From assembly GCA_037127255.1 (NCBI GenBank), contig JBANSL010000007.1, forward strand, positions 66,185,538 through 66,249,537: a DNA stretch of 64,000 nt, written 5' to 3'. Position 1 is the first letter of the stretch; each line of letters opens with the position of its first letter. Source of the stretch: Persicaria tinctoria (lineage: Eukaryota > Streptophyta > Magnoliopsida > Caryophyllales > Polygonaceae). The notes under the pieces were generated by a model. The model ran no database searches, was not told the DNA's origin, and saw only the letters and a list, made by a program, of their open reading frames with translations. The position numbers and the translations under genes are program-made. Positions 12,165 to 24,305 of this stretch are shown here, one piece after another.

Positions 12165-12345
12165 TCAGCAGCTTCGGTGTCGAAGTGGTGACGCGGAAAA
12201 AAAAGGAAAAAAAAAGCGATTCCGGTTTCAACAATACGGTTTCATCAACTCAGGTGTCGAAGTGGTGACGCGAAAAAAAAAAGAAAAAAAAACTCCGGTT
12301 TCAGCAAATACGGTTTGAACAACTCTGTTTTAGCAACGCGAAAAA
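12165..12345 (+). repeat. Degenerate tandem repeat, ~80-bp unit
   Basis: GTGTCGAAGTGGTGACGCG followed by an A-rich tract occurs at about 12177 and 12251. A third partial unit ends in ACGCGAAAAAAAG just before the TIR element at 12349. Confidence 0.7.
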
Positions 12346-12348
12346 AAG

Positions 12349-13169
12349 GGAAAACTAATTAAAATACCCCCACCTTTGGGGGTATGGTAAAAATATATCC
12401 TCAACTTTCAAAAGTAATAAAAATATCCCGACCTTTGATAGTTGTGGTAATATATTAACACAAGTTTTCTCATTGATAAAAAAAATGCTTACAATACATC
12501 ATACGTTGATTTTTTACAAGGGTTTTTTTTTAACGGTTTTCTTAGGAAAAAAATAAAGAGTTGGACCGGCTTCATACACCACGCCTTTTCCTCCCTCCTA
12601 TCTTCTTTCGTGATCGCCTATTGAGTTGTCTTCCGATCTTTCAGGCAACTCATAGTTCCTCTTCAATGACAGTCTTCCTCTCTTGTGGTCGGCTATTTTG
12701 AGCTGTCTCTCTCACATCTTCTTCCTCTTTGATTCGTTCACAGACTTAGCTGAATAAGTTTTCTCCCTCTTTGTTGTTGTTGTTGTTTTTGGTTTAGTTT
12801 TTTTGTTGTCGGCTTGGTGTTAGGAATAGTCATGCTGTGTTAATTTGAGGCAATTTGACCGGATTAGTTGCTTGGTTGAATCAATTTTGTTTTTTTGGGT
12901 TTAATTTTTTTTCCGGTGCATTTTTTCCCTAAGAAATCCGTTTATTAAACCCCGATTTTAGTACTAAGTTATAAAAAGGCTTCCATGCAGGCTGCCTTGT
13001 CAAAAACAAAATCAACGTAGGCTACCTTGTCAACATTTTTGACCCATGAGAAAACTCGTGGTAATATGTTACCACTACCCTCAAAGGTCGGGATATTTTA
13101 ATTAAATTTGAAAGTTGATGATATATTTTTACCATACCCCCAAAGGTGGGGGTATTTCAATTGGTCTCC
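12349..13169. mobile_element. Long-TIR DNA transposon, MULE-like guess
   Basis: The arms at about 12350-12476 and 13040-13165 are inverted copies of each other over about 120 bp, with scattered mismatches (shared blocks include AATACCCCCACCTTTGGGGG and ATATCCCGACCTTTG). The interior (about 560 bp) has no recognisable ORF. Long TIRs suggest a Mutator-like non-autonomous element, but I found no clear 9-bp TSD, so the superfamily is uncertain. Confidence 0.75.
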
Positions 13170-13782
13170 AAAGAATATATATTGGTTTTTGCAAAAACCA
13201 AATAATATGTGTGGAGAATGTCTTGTGATTCGCACTTTTACCGGAGTGGTATGTTTGTTTGCCACAGATTTTCGTTTTCCATCTTTCCGACAATGAGATG
13301 TCGTGTTAGCTTCTTCTATCCAATATATGTTCTCACTGTTTACATTCCTTTTTTCATGTCTTCTAGTTTGAGCATATTGTTGCATGTCCAAAAGTTGAAG
13401 GGCTTTTTTTTTGTTAAATCACGAGAATCACCGATGTACCATATGAAATGAGAGTAATATTGGGTTCTTTATGTTTTTATATTATAAGGTCGAGATCCGC
13501 CTTCTAACAAAAAGACATAATAAGCCTGACATTTCATTGATATTTTAGATGTTTTTAATTTGGTGATACAATTTTACATTGTAATTTACCAAATAACTAA
13601 CATAGCCCATGGTTTTCTGGTGAGAACCTATAAACCCTAAAAAAATATAAAATGTAATGTGCCAAACAAAACGTAATGCATACTGTAATCCATCATTAAA
13701 TCATTTTGTTGGCCCTTTTCCTATTTAAAGGATTTGTTTTTTCCAAGGAAATAAAAGGGGGAAAAGAAAGATTTGTTAACCC
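13170..13782. other. AT-rich DNA, LINE A 5' side
   Basis: No gene visible. The 5' boundary of LINE A must lie here or further left, but no TSD matching its 3' side was found. Confidence 0.35.
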
Positions 13783-14550
13783 ATGAAAGATGATTTGTTT
13801 TATTTATTTTATGCATTTGTTATGACTGATTGGACTTATCAATCTAGAACCAAACACAAGAGATTTCAACGTATCTATGACTTCTATTGTTTTTTTTTAC
13901 TTAAATATGACTTTCTATGTTATGCCTGCGATCTTGGAAACTCTCTTTATATGCCCACTGGAAAATTTCTTTATGTTACTTTCTACCCCATAAATCCCAT
14001 GCCCTTTCTTTGTACTGTTATTCTATTCATTTCTGTTACATACAGACAAATGATCCAAAAAGCAAACTTCAGGGAAAAATATCCGAACAATGGGAATCTA
14101 GCTGCTACAACTAGGGTAAACCACCCTAATATGAACCCACTCGAACCCAGGCTTGGTCAACGAGAACAAATGATACTTAAAAAAGAAGATAGTACCCAGG
14201 TCAGGAAAATAGAGACCTTACAAGATATGAATAATTTGCCATTAGTTCATGAACCTAATGTCGATAGAGTAACAACCGGACATAGTCTTAGAACAAGGAA
14301 ATCGAAATTCCTCTACTATGACAAGATCTCCTCAACACAAGTCAAAGTAAGCTTGACACTTAAAGGATTTAATCCTCATAATACTAACCAAACTGAAACT
14401 CTTAAAGGGTGCAACTTCATGGCTTCTTCGAGGACTCTAACCCAAGTCCTAGACAAAATCAACACAATAAATGGAAACATGGAAAAGATAATTGATATAT
14501 TGACAAGCATTCAGAACAAAAAAAACAGAAATCATGACCACACGCTATAA
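13783..14550 (+). pseudogene. LINE A ORF1 C-terminal remnant
   Basis: A 255-codon open frame. Around residues 40-60 the segment DFLCYACDLGNSL resembles an eroded CCHC zinc knuckle of plant LINE ORF1 proteins: two cysteines remain and the histidine position is lost. The C-terminal half is polar and basic, as expected of the nucleic-acid-binding ORF1 product. The N-terminal region is AT-driven and has no recognisable RNA-recognition fold, so the true ORF1 start is probably lost. It is followed directly by the ORF2 start at 14563, the usual LINE layout. Confidence 0.6.
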
Positions 14551-14562
14551 ATTGTATCCAAG

Positions 14563-17500
14563 ATGAAAATATGCTTGTGGAATTGTTTTGGAGTTGGAAA
14601 AAGAAATAGATGGATAGACATTGAAACCCTCTACAAAATTAAAAATATCCAAATTCCAGCTTTTTTAGAAACCAAAACTGATGTTTAGCCCCTTGATGCA
14701 ATCTGGAAAAAAGTCGGGTTTGATTATATCTGTTTTCCCCAGCGGTCATGACAACTGGGGGGATTTGTGTGCTATGGAAAAAACTACTAGATGACTGATG
14801 ATGTAATTACTGTCATGCACAAACGCTTTATCACATTGAAAATTGAAAACAAAAACAAAGAAATAACTTTTGCGGTTTGTTTTGTTTACGCCCCTCCTCA
14901 TGATAGTGATAAGATCTCTTTCTAGCCTTCTTTGACAACCTACATTCAGAACCAGACGATACCGATCATTCTGATGGGTGATCTCAACAAGATTCAATGC
15001 TCTAGTGAAAAGACGGGTGGTATTCCTCCTCACCCTTCTCGTTTTGATAGCTTGATTTCTTTCAAGGATCAATGCAATTTGTTGGATATCCCCTCATGTG
15101 GAAATGTTTTCACATGGAGGAAGAACAAGACGGATGTAAACAATATTTATGAAAAGTTGGACAAAACATTGATACAAGATCAAATACTTCAATGGTACCC
15201 AAATATTGCTACTAGGAACCATGCTTTCTCGACCTCAGACCATTGCCCAATTTATGTACAACTCCAAACAAATGATAGAAGAAAGGCTAGACCTTTTAAG
15301 TTTGAGAAAATGTAGCTTTCTAGGAAAGATTACACGAACATTGTCTCCCAAGCACGGACAACAAACTATGAGGGCTCCTATATGTTCAATGTAATGAAAA
15401 AAACTCAGTTGCTGAAAAGATTTACGAAAGAATGGAATAAGAAAACTTTTAGAAATATCTTTAGACAGTTAAGGGAGACAGAAGAAAAATTACTAGAACT
15501 ACCAAAGGACAATAGCCAAGGACAACAAAATGAGAACGATAGACGTCAACAACAAATGATAAAGAAAAAGGAACAACTACTGACTTATCACAAACAATAT
15601 TGCCGACGAGTAAAAACAAAACATTTAAGCTTTCGGACTCAAACACCGGATACCACCATAGAGTAGCCTCGGGTAAACAAAGCATGAAGACTATAAGGGA
15701 AATTAGAACTCACAAAGGCATAGAAATAATTGGGGAAGAAAACATTCGAAGAGAAATTAAAGATGATTTCGAAAAAAGATTCAAGAAGAGAATATTAATG
15801 GCAGATTACTGCAAGACTATCTAACACTGATAGAAGAGGAGATAAATACGGATGACAACAAAGAATTTACCAAACCGGTATCCAATTAGGAAATAAAAAC
15901 AACATTCTTTTCTATTGGTAAAGGATTCTTCACATATAAGAAAATTTTACGCCATATAAATGAGACATTTATCACCTTAATCCCGAAATGCGAAAATTCA
16001 TCCACAACTAGTAACTACAGACCAATTAGCCTATGTTCAACTATTTACAAAGCAATTGCAAACATTCTCGCAAAAAGAATGAAAAAAGTTCTACGAAAAA
16101 TTATTCACCCGCTTCAAGGAGCTTTCGGGGCTGATCGAGCGTTTCAGGATAATGTGCTTATAGCTCACGAAATTTTTCATTCATTTTGAACAAGAAAAGG
16201 AAAACAAGGACGGATTGAAATAAAACTTGACATGGAAAAAGCTTACGATAGAGTGGACGGCGATTTCTCTTAGCAGTCTTGGAGAAATTTGGTTTCTCTT
16301 CTAGATTCGTTGGGTGGATTAGCGAATGTATTCAAACCATGCCTTTTCAGTATTAGTGTGATGAACCCAATGAGACTTTCCTCCCACAAAAAGGGATTCG
16401 ACAAGGTGATATCCCCCTACCTGTTTATCATTGGCGTGGAAATCCTCGCCAGAAAATTACAACAACAATGTCATGAATCGACATATACGATTGGGTTTAA
16501 AACGACCCCAAATGGATCATGGATTCCATTCCTATCCTTTGCAGATGATATCATGATCTTTGCCTTAAGGCATCTCAGGAATCATGCGCGAAGGTGAAAA
16601 AGATAATTGACGAATATTGTCAAATTTCGGGAAAAAAAGAGTAAATTTCAACAAATCACCTTTCCAAGTAACAAAGGGGGTTTCCACAAACCAAAAAATC
16701 CAAATCCATAGCACCCTTCTTATAATGAACAAAGTTGCGTTGGACAAATACCTAGGATGCCCCATAATAAATGGTAGAGTCAACAAAAAAAACTTTGAAG
16801 ATGTTATTGGAAAAATAAAAATGCAACTGACAAAATAGAAAGCGAACTCCCTCTCTCAACAATGAAGGGCAGTTCTAATAAAAGTGAACCTTTTGGCTAA
16901 ACCCAACTACGCCATGCAAAACTGTATGCTTCCGACAAGTGTGCACAACGAGTTAGACATAATAAATAGATGTTTCTTCTGGAATAAGGACCAAAATTAC
17001 AAACCATTGCTAGGTTGGGACAAAACATGTAAACCAAAGAGACAAGGATGCTTGGGAATTAGTAAAACAAAATATATGAATAAAGCCCAGCAAATGAAAT
17101 TTTTTTGGAAAATCCTGGCGGAACCCCACAACCAATGGGTTGGAATAATTCGAGAAAAATACTTAAAAGAAGACCAGATTTGGCATTACAAAAGGAAGAA
17201 AATTTTATCTTGGCAATTGGCCATGTTGATTGACCTAAAGGAAGAGTTATGCTCTAGGCTCATCTGGCAAATTGGAAATGCAAAGACAGTAAAATTTTGG
17301 AAGGACAATTGGCTAAATGATGATAGAAAACTTAAGGATCACAGTTTAATCCACCAGATTGATGGACAAGAAAGAGTTGAAAACTATATGCTACCAAATA
17401 AGACATGGAATGAAGAAAAGATGCGGGAAATCCTACCTATTGACTTTATTGAGATAATTACAAGTACCCCCCCCCCCCCCTTCTTCACAGGAGATTGGCG

Positions 17501-18562
17501 ATAGACTCTATTGGAAACCTAGCCCTGATGGATGGTTCTCAACATCTAGCGCTTTAAAATTAATCACAAACTCCAATGACAATGAGATAGAGATATTTCC
17601 GGGACTATGGAAAATTGATTGTTCACCGAAGGTGAGAAATTTCCTAAGAAAATGGGATTGGACGGTTTACCTACTAAAGCTAGACTACGAAATAAAGGAA
17701 TACACACACCCATGGATTGTATCTTCTATAACATTAGGGATGAAGACACTATACATCTCATTATGGAGTGCCTCATAACATTAAGAACCATTGGATCTCT
17801 CCATAGACATATTGAATGACAAATAGCAAATGCTGACAAAAGTAATCAAAGAATAAAGACCATTACCAACGAATTTTTTTGACATCTAAACCCTGAAAAA
17901 AAGCTACTTAGGCTTTTTCTTAGTGGTGCATTTGGACTAAAAGGAACAAGATTATATTTGAAAATCAGAATTTATAAAAAATAGATGAGTTGGTAGCCAT
18001 AAAAAAACCACATGAAAAAATGGAAAACAGCTAAACAAGACGCGTCAAACGAAGATGATGGAAAAACAATGAGATTTAAACCCAGAAACAACCCTCGTAA
18101 AAAGGAATATCATAAGATGGCGTGAGTCTGAGGCGGGCGTCTTTAAACTAATTAAATTTTGATGGCACTAAATCTCTGTTTTGGTTTGCTTTTGCAGGGT
18201 TTGTAATCAGAGATGATGACGATAGGATGATTGCTTGCGATGCTAGTAGGTGTGGGACGATGTCAGCTGTCCAGGATGAAGCAGTTGGTTTGCAGCTTGG
18301 GTTGCTGCAATCTATGAGGCTGGGGGTTCAAAAAGTTGTAATGGAAGGAGACTGCCTTGCGATCATGAATGCGATTAATGGTGTTTGGTCGACTCCTTGG
18401 GAGATCAAGATCCTTATTTTGGATGCTCTCCGTCTTCTTTACTTTTTCGAGACGGCCTCCGTGTCCCAAATTTTTAGGGAGGCGAACAAAGCGGCTGATC
18501 GACTCACCCATATGGTCTTAGAGTCCGGTTGGGTGTCTCGGAGTTCTGATTCAGAGTTTTAA
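14563..18562 (+). pseudogene. LINE A ORF2 remnant (EN-RT-RNase H)
   Basis: It starts ATG with the plant LINE endonuclease N-terminus (MKICLWNCFG), then FLETKTD, MGDLN (14932-15315) and STSDH, all hallmark APE-type endonuclease motifs. Reverse transcriptase traces follow: NYRPISLCST (about 16010), PLQGAFG, IKLDMEKAYDRV (about 16220) and the catalytic FADD near 16540. The usual GPDG block is missing, so a deletion lies between about 15830 and 15950. At least ten stops or frame changes break the frame. A C14 run occurs at 17467-17480. The RNase H tail (about 18155-18562) still has all three acidic motifs (NFDGT, DEAVGLQLG, EGDCLAI) in one open frame. Not functional as a whole. Confidence 0.85.
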
Positions 18563-18648
18563 ACTCTCGTCTTTATGGACGCTCTTGGGTGGTGGTACAA
18601 CCCTGTTTGACACCGTAAAATTCTTGCATGTATAAAAAAAAAAGGATT

Positions 18649-19176
18649 GTGCTATATGCACAAGAGACAAATGTTATATGCACTCCAACTGATGAATCTT
18701 AGATCCGTTTCAACTATAACATGACATCTGTCTAGTAATCATTGCAAGTTGTAGAAAAAATACATGGACGGATTTAGGATCCATTCGTTGTAAAAAAAAT
18801 ATATTAAAGGACATATCCTTGATCCGTCCTAACAAATTAAAACACAAAAAAAAAATTATAGCAAAACATAATCATTGCCAAAAATAAAAATAATAATAAT
18901 AATAAAAAACAAGTGTGGGTAATGGATCCCTCCTTGGTACCAAAAACGGAAGAAGTAATCATTGCAAGCACGCAACTTGCAAGGAAAAAAATATAACGAC
19001 GGATCATAGATCCGTCTTATATGACCCCAAAACACGAGCGGATCTTAGATCCGTTCGTATAGTTTTTTTTATAACTTGTAATAATGGATGGACAGATGTC
19101 ATCCCATAGGTGAAGCCGATACTAGATTTGTCTTATTAGAGTGCACATAGCACATGCTATGAGTGCATATAGCCAC
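18649..19176. mobile_element. 528-bp TIR element with ACGGATC repeats
   Basis: The left end GTGCTATATGCAC and the right end, read inverted, GTGGCTATATGCAC begin an imperfect TIR of about 40 bp in which CTATATGCACTC-like blocks recur. The interior contains four or five near-palindromes of the form GGATCNTAGATCCGT. No ORF of interest and no clear TSD. It abuts the A-tail of LINE A. Confidence 0.6.
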
Positions 19177-19292
19177 CCCGAAGACAAATAGAAGTACTTT
19201 TGACCTATAATACTACTAGACCTTCTAGAAAGCTTTCGTATACGCGCATCCCCTTAAAAAAATACAATAGAAGTACAATGAATGCTAATAAT

Positions 19293-19308
19293 AAGAAGAA
19301 CTAAAGTA
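19293..19308 (+). repeat. LINE B target-site duplication, left
   Basis: AAGAAGAACTAAAGTA is repeated exactly at 23609-23624 after the LINE poly(A). It defines the insertion boundaries. Confidence 0.93.
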
Positions 19309-19397
19309 TGTCTTGCACTACCGCTCATCTTGGACTACTATAGTTTATACAGCTACCGCTACAAAATTGTACCAATAGATACGAAAACGAGTTTCCT

Positions 19398-22300
19398 ATG
19401 AATATATGCACTTGGAATTCATGCGGTATCCGCAATAGGAACTTCTGGACTAACATTGATATATTCTGTAAAAACAATCATATTAATGTACTAGCATTAC
19501 TGGAAACCAAAACAGATAAGGTACCAAACGACAATTTGTGGCGGAAGTGTGGTTTTACTAATGTTGCTTTCGATCCTGCCTCGGGGTTTTCTGGAGGCAT
19601 CTGTTTGCTATGGAAAGACTTGCCTTCGGCCAAGGGATCTATTGAACTTATCTTAGTTCAAAACCGGTTTATACATTTCAATTACTCGGATTATATGTCT
19701 CACATGACAATTGCCATGATCGTCATTTATGCTCCACCAGATGAGAGAAGGAAAAGGGTTTTCTGGAATTCCATTGCACTTTACACCCAAACCTTATTAA
19801 TACCCTACTGTATTATGGGTGATTTCAACGACATCTGTTCCCCGTTTGAGAAGATGGGGGGAGTTTGTCCGAATAATGCCATATTTGTGCGTCTAACCGA
19901 CTTCACAAACAATTCCTCCTTACATGAGGTCCCTTCTTTTGGAGGACAATTTACCTGGAAAGGGAAAAAAGATGGCATTGGCAGCTGCTTTGAGAAACTA
20001 GATCGTCTACTTGTACAGACCGATCTCCTCACAATTTTTGACTCTTTAAGAACCCAAATTCACCATTTCACAAGATCTGATCATGCACCAATCTCGACGA
20101 ACTTCAGTCGTAATGCTAAACCAAAGAATAGACCTTTCAAATTTGAATTAGCTTGGGCTAACCGAGCAGATTACAAAAATCTAGTCTCACAGGCTTGGCG
20201 ACTAAACACTTCAGGTTCTCATATGTTCCGCCTTGTTCAATGGATGAAATTACTAAAGCGACTCTCCAAAGTCTGGCATAAGAAAACTTTTCTTAATATC
20301 AACAACCAAATTCAGACGACCGACCAAAAACTACTACAACTACAAACCTCTCTTCTTTCGAACTACAACAACAATGACCTTAAAATTCTCAAGCAATTGC
20401 TTAACAAAAGAGAAAGAATGCTCGATTTCCATCGCCGGTACTAGAGCCAACGGGCTAAGGTTAAGCACGCCAAGTTAAATGATTCCAACTTGGGATATTT
20501 CCACAAGATTTCCTCAGCTAAAAGAGGAAGAAAACTGATTAAGTCAATCACCCTTCCGAATGGTGAAGTTTCCGCAGATTTTCACATTATTCAACAAGAA
20601 TTTGAAAAAGATTTCAAAACTCGGTTTCGCTCCTCTACGAGAAACGGACTTGACATCTCTTGGGATTTGGGGGTCATACCTTCACAAGTCACTCAGGCAG
20701 ACAATGACATGCTTACAGCTCCTGTTTCCAACGCCGAAATTAAAACGGCAGTTTTCTCCATGAGTCCTGATAAAGCGCCAGGCCCTGATGGGTTCTCTGC
20801 AGGGTTCTACCCAATATTTTGGAAGATGGTCGGCCCTTCCGTTATAAAAGCTGTAAAAGCCTTCTTCTTTAATGGTAGGCTCTTGAGGCAAACCAACCAT
20901 ACTTTCATTACTTTACTACCAAAACGCGATGATCCTTCTTCTGTAAATCACTACAGACCGATAAGTTTGTGTTCCACAGCTTATAAGATTATCGCAATAG
21001 TTATCACCGCCAGATTAACTAAGATCTTTGAAAACCTCATACATCCCTTACAAGGTTCTTTTACGAAAGGCAGATCTATTCAAGATAACATTTTAATAGC
21101 TCATGAGGCCTTCCACTCCTTTAGGCTGAAAAAGGGTAAGTCTGGTTTGGTTGCTTTGAAACTAGACATGGAGAAGGCGTACGACCGAGTCGAATGGTCC
21201 TTCCTTTTTTATGTCATGTCCAAGTTTGGATTTAATAGCCAATTTATCAATTGGATCAGAGAGTGCGTAACTATGGTTTTGTATTCTGTATTGGTCAATG
21301 ATGAGCCAACCACAATTATTGAGCCCTCTAGGGGACTAAGACAAGGGGACCCCCTCTCCCGATTTCTGTTTATTCTTGCCTCGGAGGTCTTAGCAAGGAC
21401 TCTACAACAAGAGAGTCTTTCCAACAAGGATATGGGTGTAGTTTTTGGTAGACCGGGTATTAAAATCCCGTTTTTAGCATTCGCAGATGATATCCTCATT
21501 TTCTGTAAGGCCTCCCAGTCGGCATGTACATCAGTTCTGGCAATTCTTGATCGCTTCTACTTGATTTCGGGTCAGAAGGTCAATTTACACAAATCTAGCT
21601 TCCAAGCTTCCCCTAACACAGCACCAGCAGTTATTAATGCCACGATTGCTGTCCTTGGCATTCCTCAGGCAAATAATTTTGAGAAATATTTGGGTTGTCC
21701 CATCGTGAATGGAAGAACTAACATAGACACTTTCAACGACGTGGTGCTAAAAACCAAGCAACAATTGACTAAATGGAAGGCGTCAAGCCTCTCGGCCGAA
21801 GGCCGCAAGGTCCTCATCAAGGCAAATCTGAGTGCCAAACCACTCTTTCTTATGCAAGCTTTCTTACTACCATCTCACATTCACCGGGAACTCGGTAAGG
21901 TTTACATACAATTTTTTTGGAACAAAAATTCAAAAGCCCCATCGCTGATTAGTTGGGACACAATCTGTGATGACACCTTGAAAAGTGGGTTGGGTATTCA
22001 CAAAGCCAAAACAATGAATATTGCATTGCAAATGAAACTTTTATGGAAGATCCTATCCGAGCCGGACAATATATGGGTTCGCATCATCTCTCAGAAATAT
22101 CTAAAGGGTCAGGACATCCTTTACTACCAAACAAAAAGTAATACTTCTTGGCAGTGGAGATGCCTAATGTCTATACAACACCATTTTCAGAACGCCCTTC
22201 ACTGGTCAGTTGGTGATGGGAATTCTATTGACTTTTGGTCTCAGAAATGGGCCTTCTCCGATACACTGGTTTCCAGGACCCTACAACCGATCCCAAATGA

Positions 22301-22976
22301 GCTTTTAGGGTTAAAAGTCTCTCATTTCATCAACTCCAATCTACAATGGAACAAGAATTTGCTCTATTCAAGCCTAACCAACATCCTTTCATTAGATGAC
22401 ATCAACCATCTCCTCGGTATCATCCTGCCGAATAACCCTATGAAGGATCGCATGTACTGGGGCCCTAGCCCCAATGGGTGGTTTTCGACAAGTTCGACAA
22501 ATACCATGCTTTCAACCAACAGAGGGTTACAAGACTTTGAATATGGTTGGATCTGGGATCTAGATGTTCCGCCTAAAGTTCGACATTTTCTCTGGAAAAT
22601 CTCTCGTGACGGTCTTCCTACGTCGGAACGCCTTCAAAAGTCTCATGTGTCTGTACCATCAGGGTGCCATTTTTGTGACAACACCAACGAATCAGACAAT
22701 CACATGTTCCTTCAGTGCCCGGTGACCCTCTGCTTACTTCGGACACTCCGCATTCGTTGTCCGAGTTTGTCCCAGCTCGCTGCAACTTCGGGCTCTTCCT
22801 TTCCGCTAAATCAGGTTCTGTTGTTGGTTGGCAAGAAACAGTTCGGTCCCTTGGCCTGTGCTTGGTGGGCTATTTGGTTCTTCAGGAACCAGTTGGCTTT
22901 TGGCCATACGAACAAAGTCTCCATTACAGAAATGGAAATTTTATGTACAACTGTTACCCAATGCTGGAAACAATAG
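19398..22976 (+). pseudogene. LINE B ORF2: endonuclease-reverse transcriptase
   Basis: It encodes the enzyme that nicks target DNA and copies the LINE RNA. The ATG at 19398 begins the canonical MNICTWNSCG. Endonuclease motifs in order: LLETKTD, IYAPPDE, MGDFND, FTWKGKK, RSDHAPI. One in-frame TAG at 20442-20444 interrupts the frame just after the endonuclease linker. The same frame then continues for over 800 codons: GPDGFSAGFYP, HYRPISLCST, LDMEKAYDRVEW, GLRQGDPLS, the catalytic FAFADD-type motif (LAFADDILIF), YLGCPIVNGR and a zf-RVT domain (about 22450-22740) with CHFCDN. It ends at TAG 22974-22976, after which RNase H continues in the same frame. The internal TTG-initiated reading at 20490 is not a real start. 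Confidence 0.92.
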
Positions 22977-23574
22977 AAGATTCTTGAGGCCGAGTCGTCT
23001 AATGGGACCCCTATTCCATCTAAGGTTTATCGCCCCACCTTTTCTGCATGTCGCAATTCCTCTGCTACGTCTGGGGGTCGGAGGCAGAACCGTTCAGGGA
23101 AATGGAACAAACCACCTATGAATTGCTACAAGCTTAATTTTGACGGATCTGTTAGACAGGGTATTTTGTCTTCGTACGGTTTCGTTATTAGGGACTGGTG
23201 TGGCAGGGTGGCGTCCATGGGTAGAGACACTTCTATCAATGTCTCGGTCGCCTTTGCTGAAAACCTGGGCCTAAAAATGGGATAACCTCCTGATCGAGGG
23301 TGATAACCTCCTAGTTATTAAAGCTTTGCTAGGGGATTGGAAATGCCCCTGGAATATCGAGCTGCTACAATATGATATTCTTTTAGATACTTCGTCCTTC
23401 TCTTATATATCTATCCGTCAAATTTTCAGGGAATCAAATGCAGTGGCTGACTATCTCGCGCGCAGTGCACATGCATCCCCTGCCGACGACAACAACGACG
23501 ACGATCCAGAGCTCCGTGCTCTCATCCGCAAGGATGCGCTAGGAAGGGCTTCTGCTGCGGCCGACCCAACCTAA
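22977..23574 (+). pseudogene. LINE B RNase H domain, broken
   Basis: In the ORF2 frame after the stop at 22974 the sequence gives LNFDGSVRQG (first catalytic Asp) and VIRDWCG, then stops near 23282. The remainder resumes in another frame with EGDNLLVIKAL (third acidic motif), IRQIFRESNAVADYLAR and a terminal acidic tail ending at 23574. One frame change near 23270-23290 therefore splits the domain. Plant L1 elements commonly carry this C-terminal RNase H. The poly(A) follows 16 bp later. Confidence 0.85.
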
Positions 23575-23608
23575 ACGTTACTCCGCGTCAAAAAAAAAAA
23601 AAAAGAAG

Positions 23609-23624
23609 AAGAAGAACTAAAGTA
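23609..23624 (+). repeat. LINE B target-site duplication, right
   Basis: Exact copy of 19293-19308, separated from the A-run by four bases that overlap with the AAG periodicity of the target. Confidence 0.93.
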
Positions 23625-24083
23625 AAGGTAGACATACACAAAGCATTGTTATTCATATCCTTAAACAATAGGTTCAAAGTATCAATTTGATATATAATAA
23701 ATAATAAATATGAAAAATTGTTGAGAGCAAAAACTCACATGATTTTGTTTGTTGGAGATGCATACGAAAGCTTAATTACAGCTGCAGGCATGTCTAGTGT
23801 CTACAACCAAAAACTATAATGATATATGAATGAAACAATACCTACCACATGGTGTGTTATATTTCATGGCTGTCAATATATATGATGATGAAACACATCA
23901 AGTTAACTATATCATATGCTCATTCTATCTCTTCATATAATTTCATATAGTTGTGGAAGCGGGCCAAAACCCTAAAGAAATATTTGCATTTTAAAATACT
24001 CAAGAAAATAATTTGCCCCATATATTAAAAAGCCCAATTCATTTGTAAAAAAAAAATCCAACTCATTAATTTAATTATGGGTA
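23625..24083. other. AT-rich DNA without gene
   Basis: No coding or structural signal seen. Confidence 0.5.
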
Positions 24084-24305
24084 CCATACATTAGAGCTAG
24101 CAAAATCTGACCCGGCCCGAAAACCCGACCCGATTCACACGAACCCGACCGAAACCCGAAAATCCGGAGTCATTCATAACCCGAACTCGAGACCGAACTC
24201 GACCCGAACCTGACCCGACCCGAACACGGATAAACCCGACCCGACTCTGAACCCGACCCAACTTTGAACCCGACCCGTCTCTCAACCCGACCCGACCCAA
24301 CCTGA

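Larger units (their letters stand above)
13783..18643 (+). mobile_element. LINE A: decayed L1-type retrotransposon
   Basis: An ORF1 tail is followed after 12 bp by ORF2 with endonuclease, reverse transcriptase and RNase H remnants, ending in an A-run at 18634-18643. The order and spacing match plant L1-clade LINEs. Many stops and frameshifts make it inactive. The 5' boundary is uncertain. Confidence 0.85.
19309..23604 (+). mobile_element. LINE B: 5'-truncated L1-type LINE
   Basis: The element lies between 16-bp TSDs (19293-19308 and 23609-23624), has a poly(A) at 23590-23604 and one near-complete ORF2. Only 89 bp precede the ORF2 ATG, so ORF1 and the 5' UTR were lost at insertion, as in target-primed reverse transcription. 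Few inactivating changes suggest it is younger than LINE A. Confidence 0.93.

Noticed and set aside
20490..22976. Separate 828-codon gene starting at 20490
   Set aside because: The start codon is TTG and the frame is continuous with the endonuclease part upstream of the TAG at 20442, so it is one LINE ORF2.
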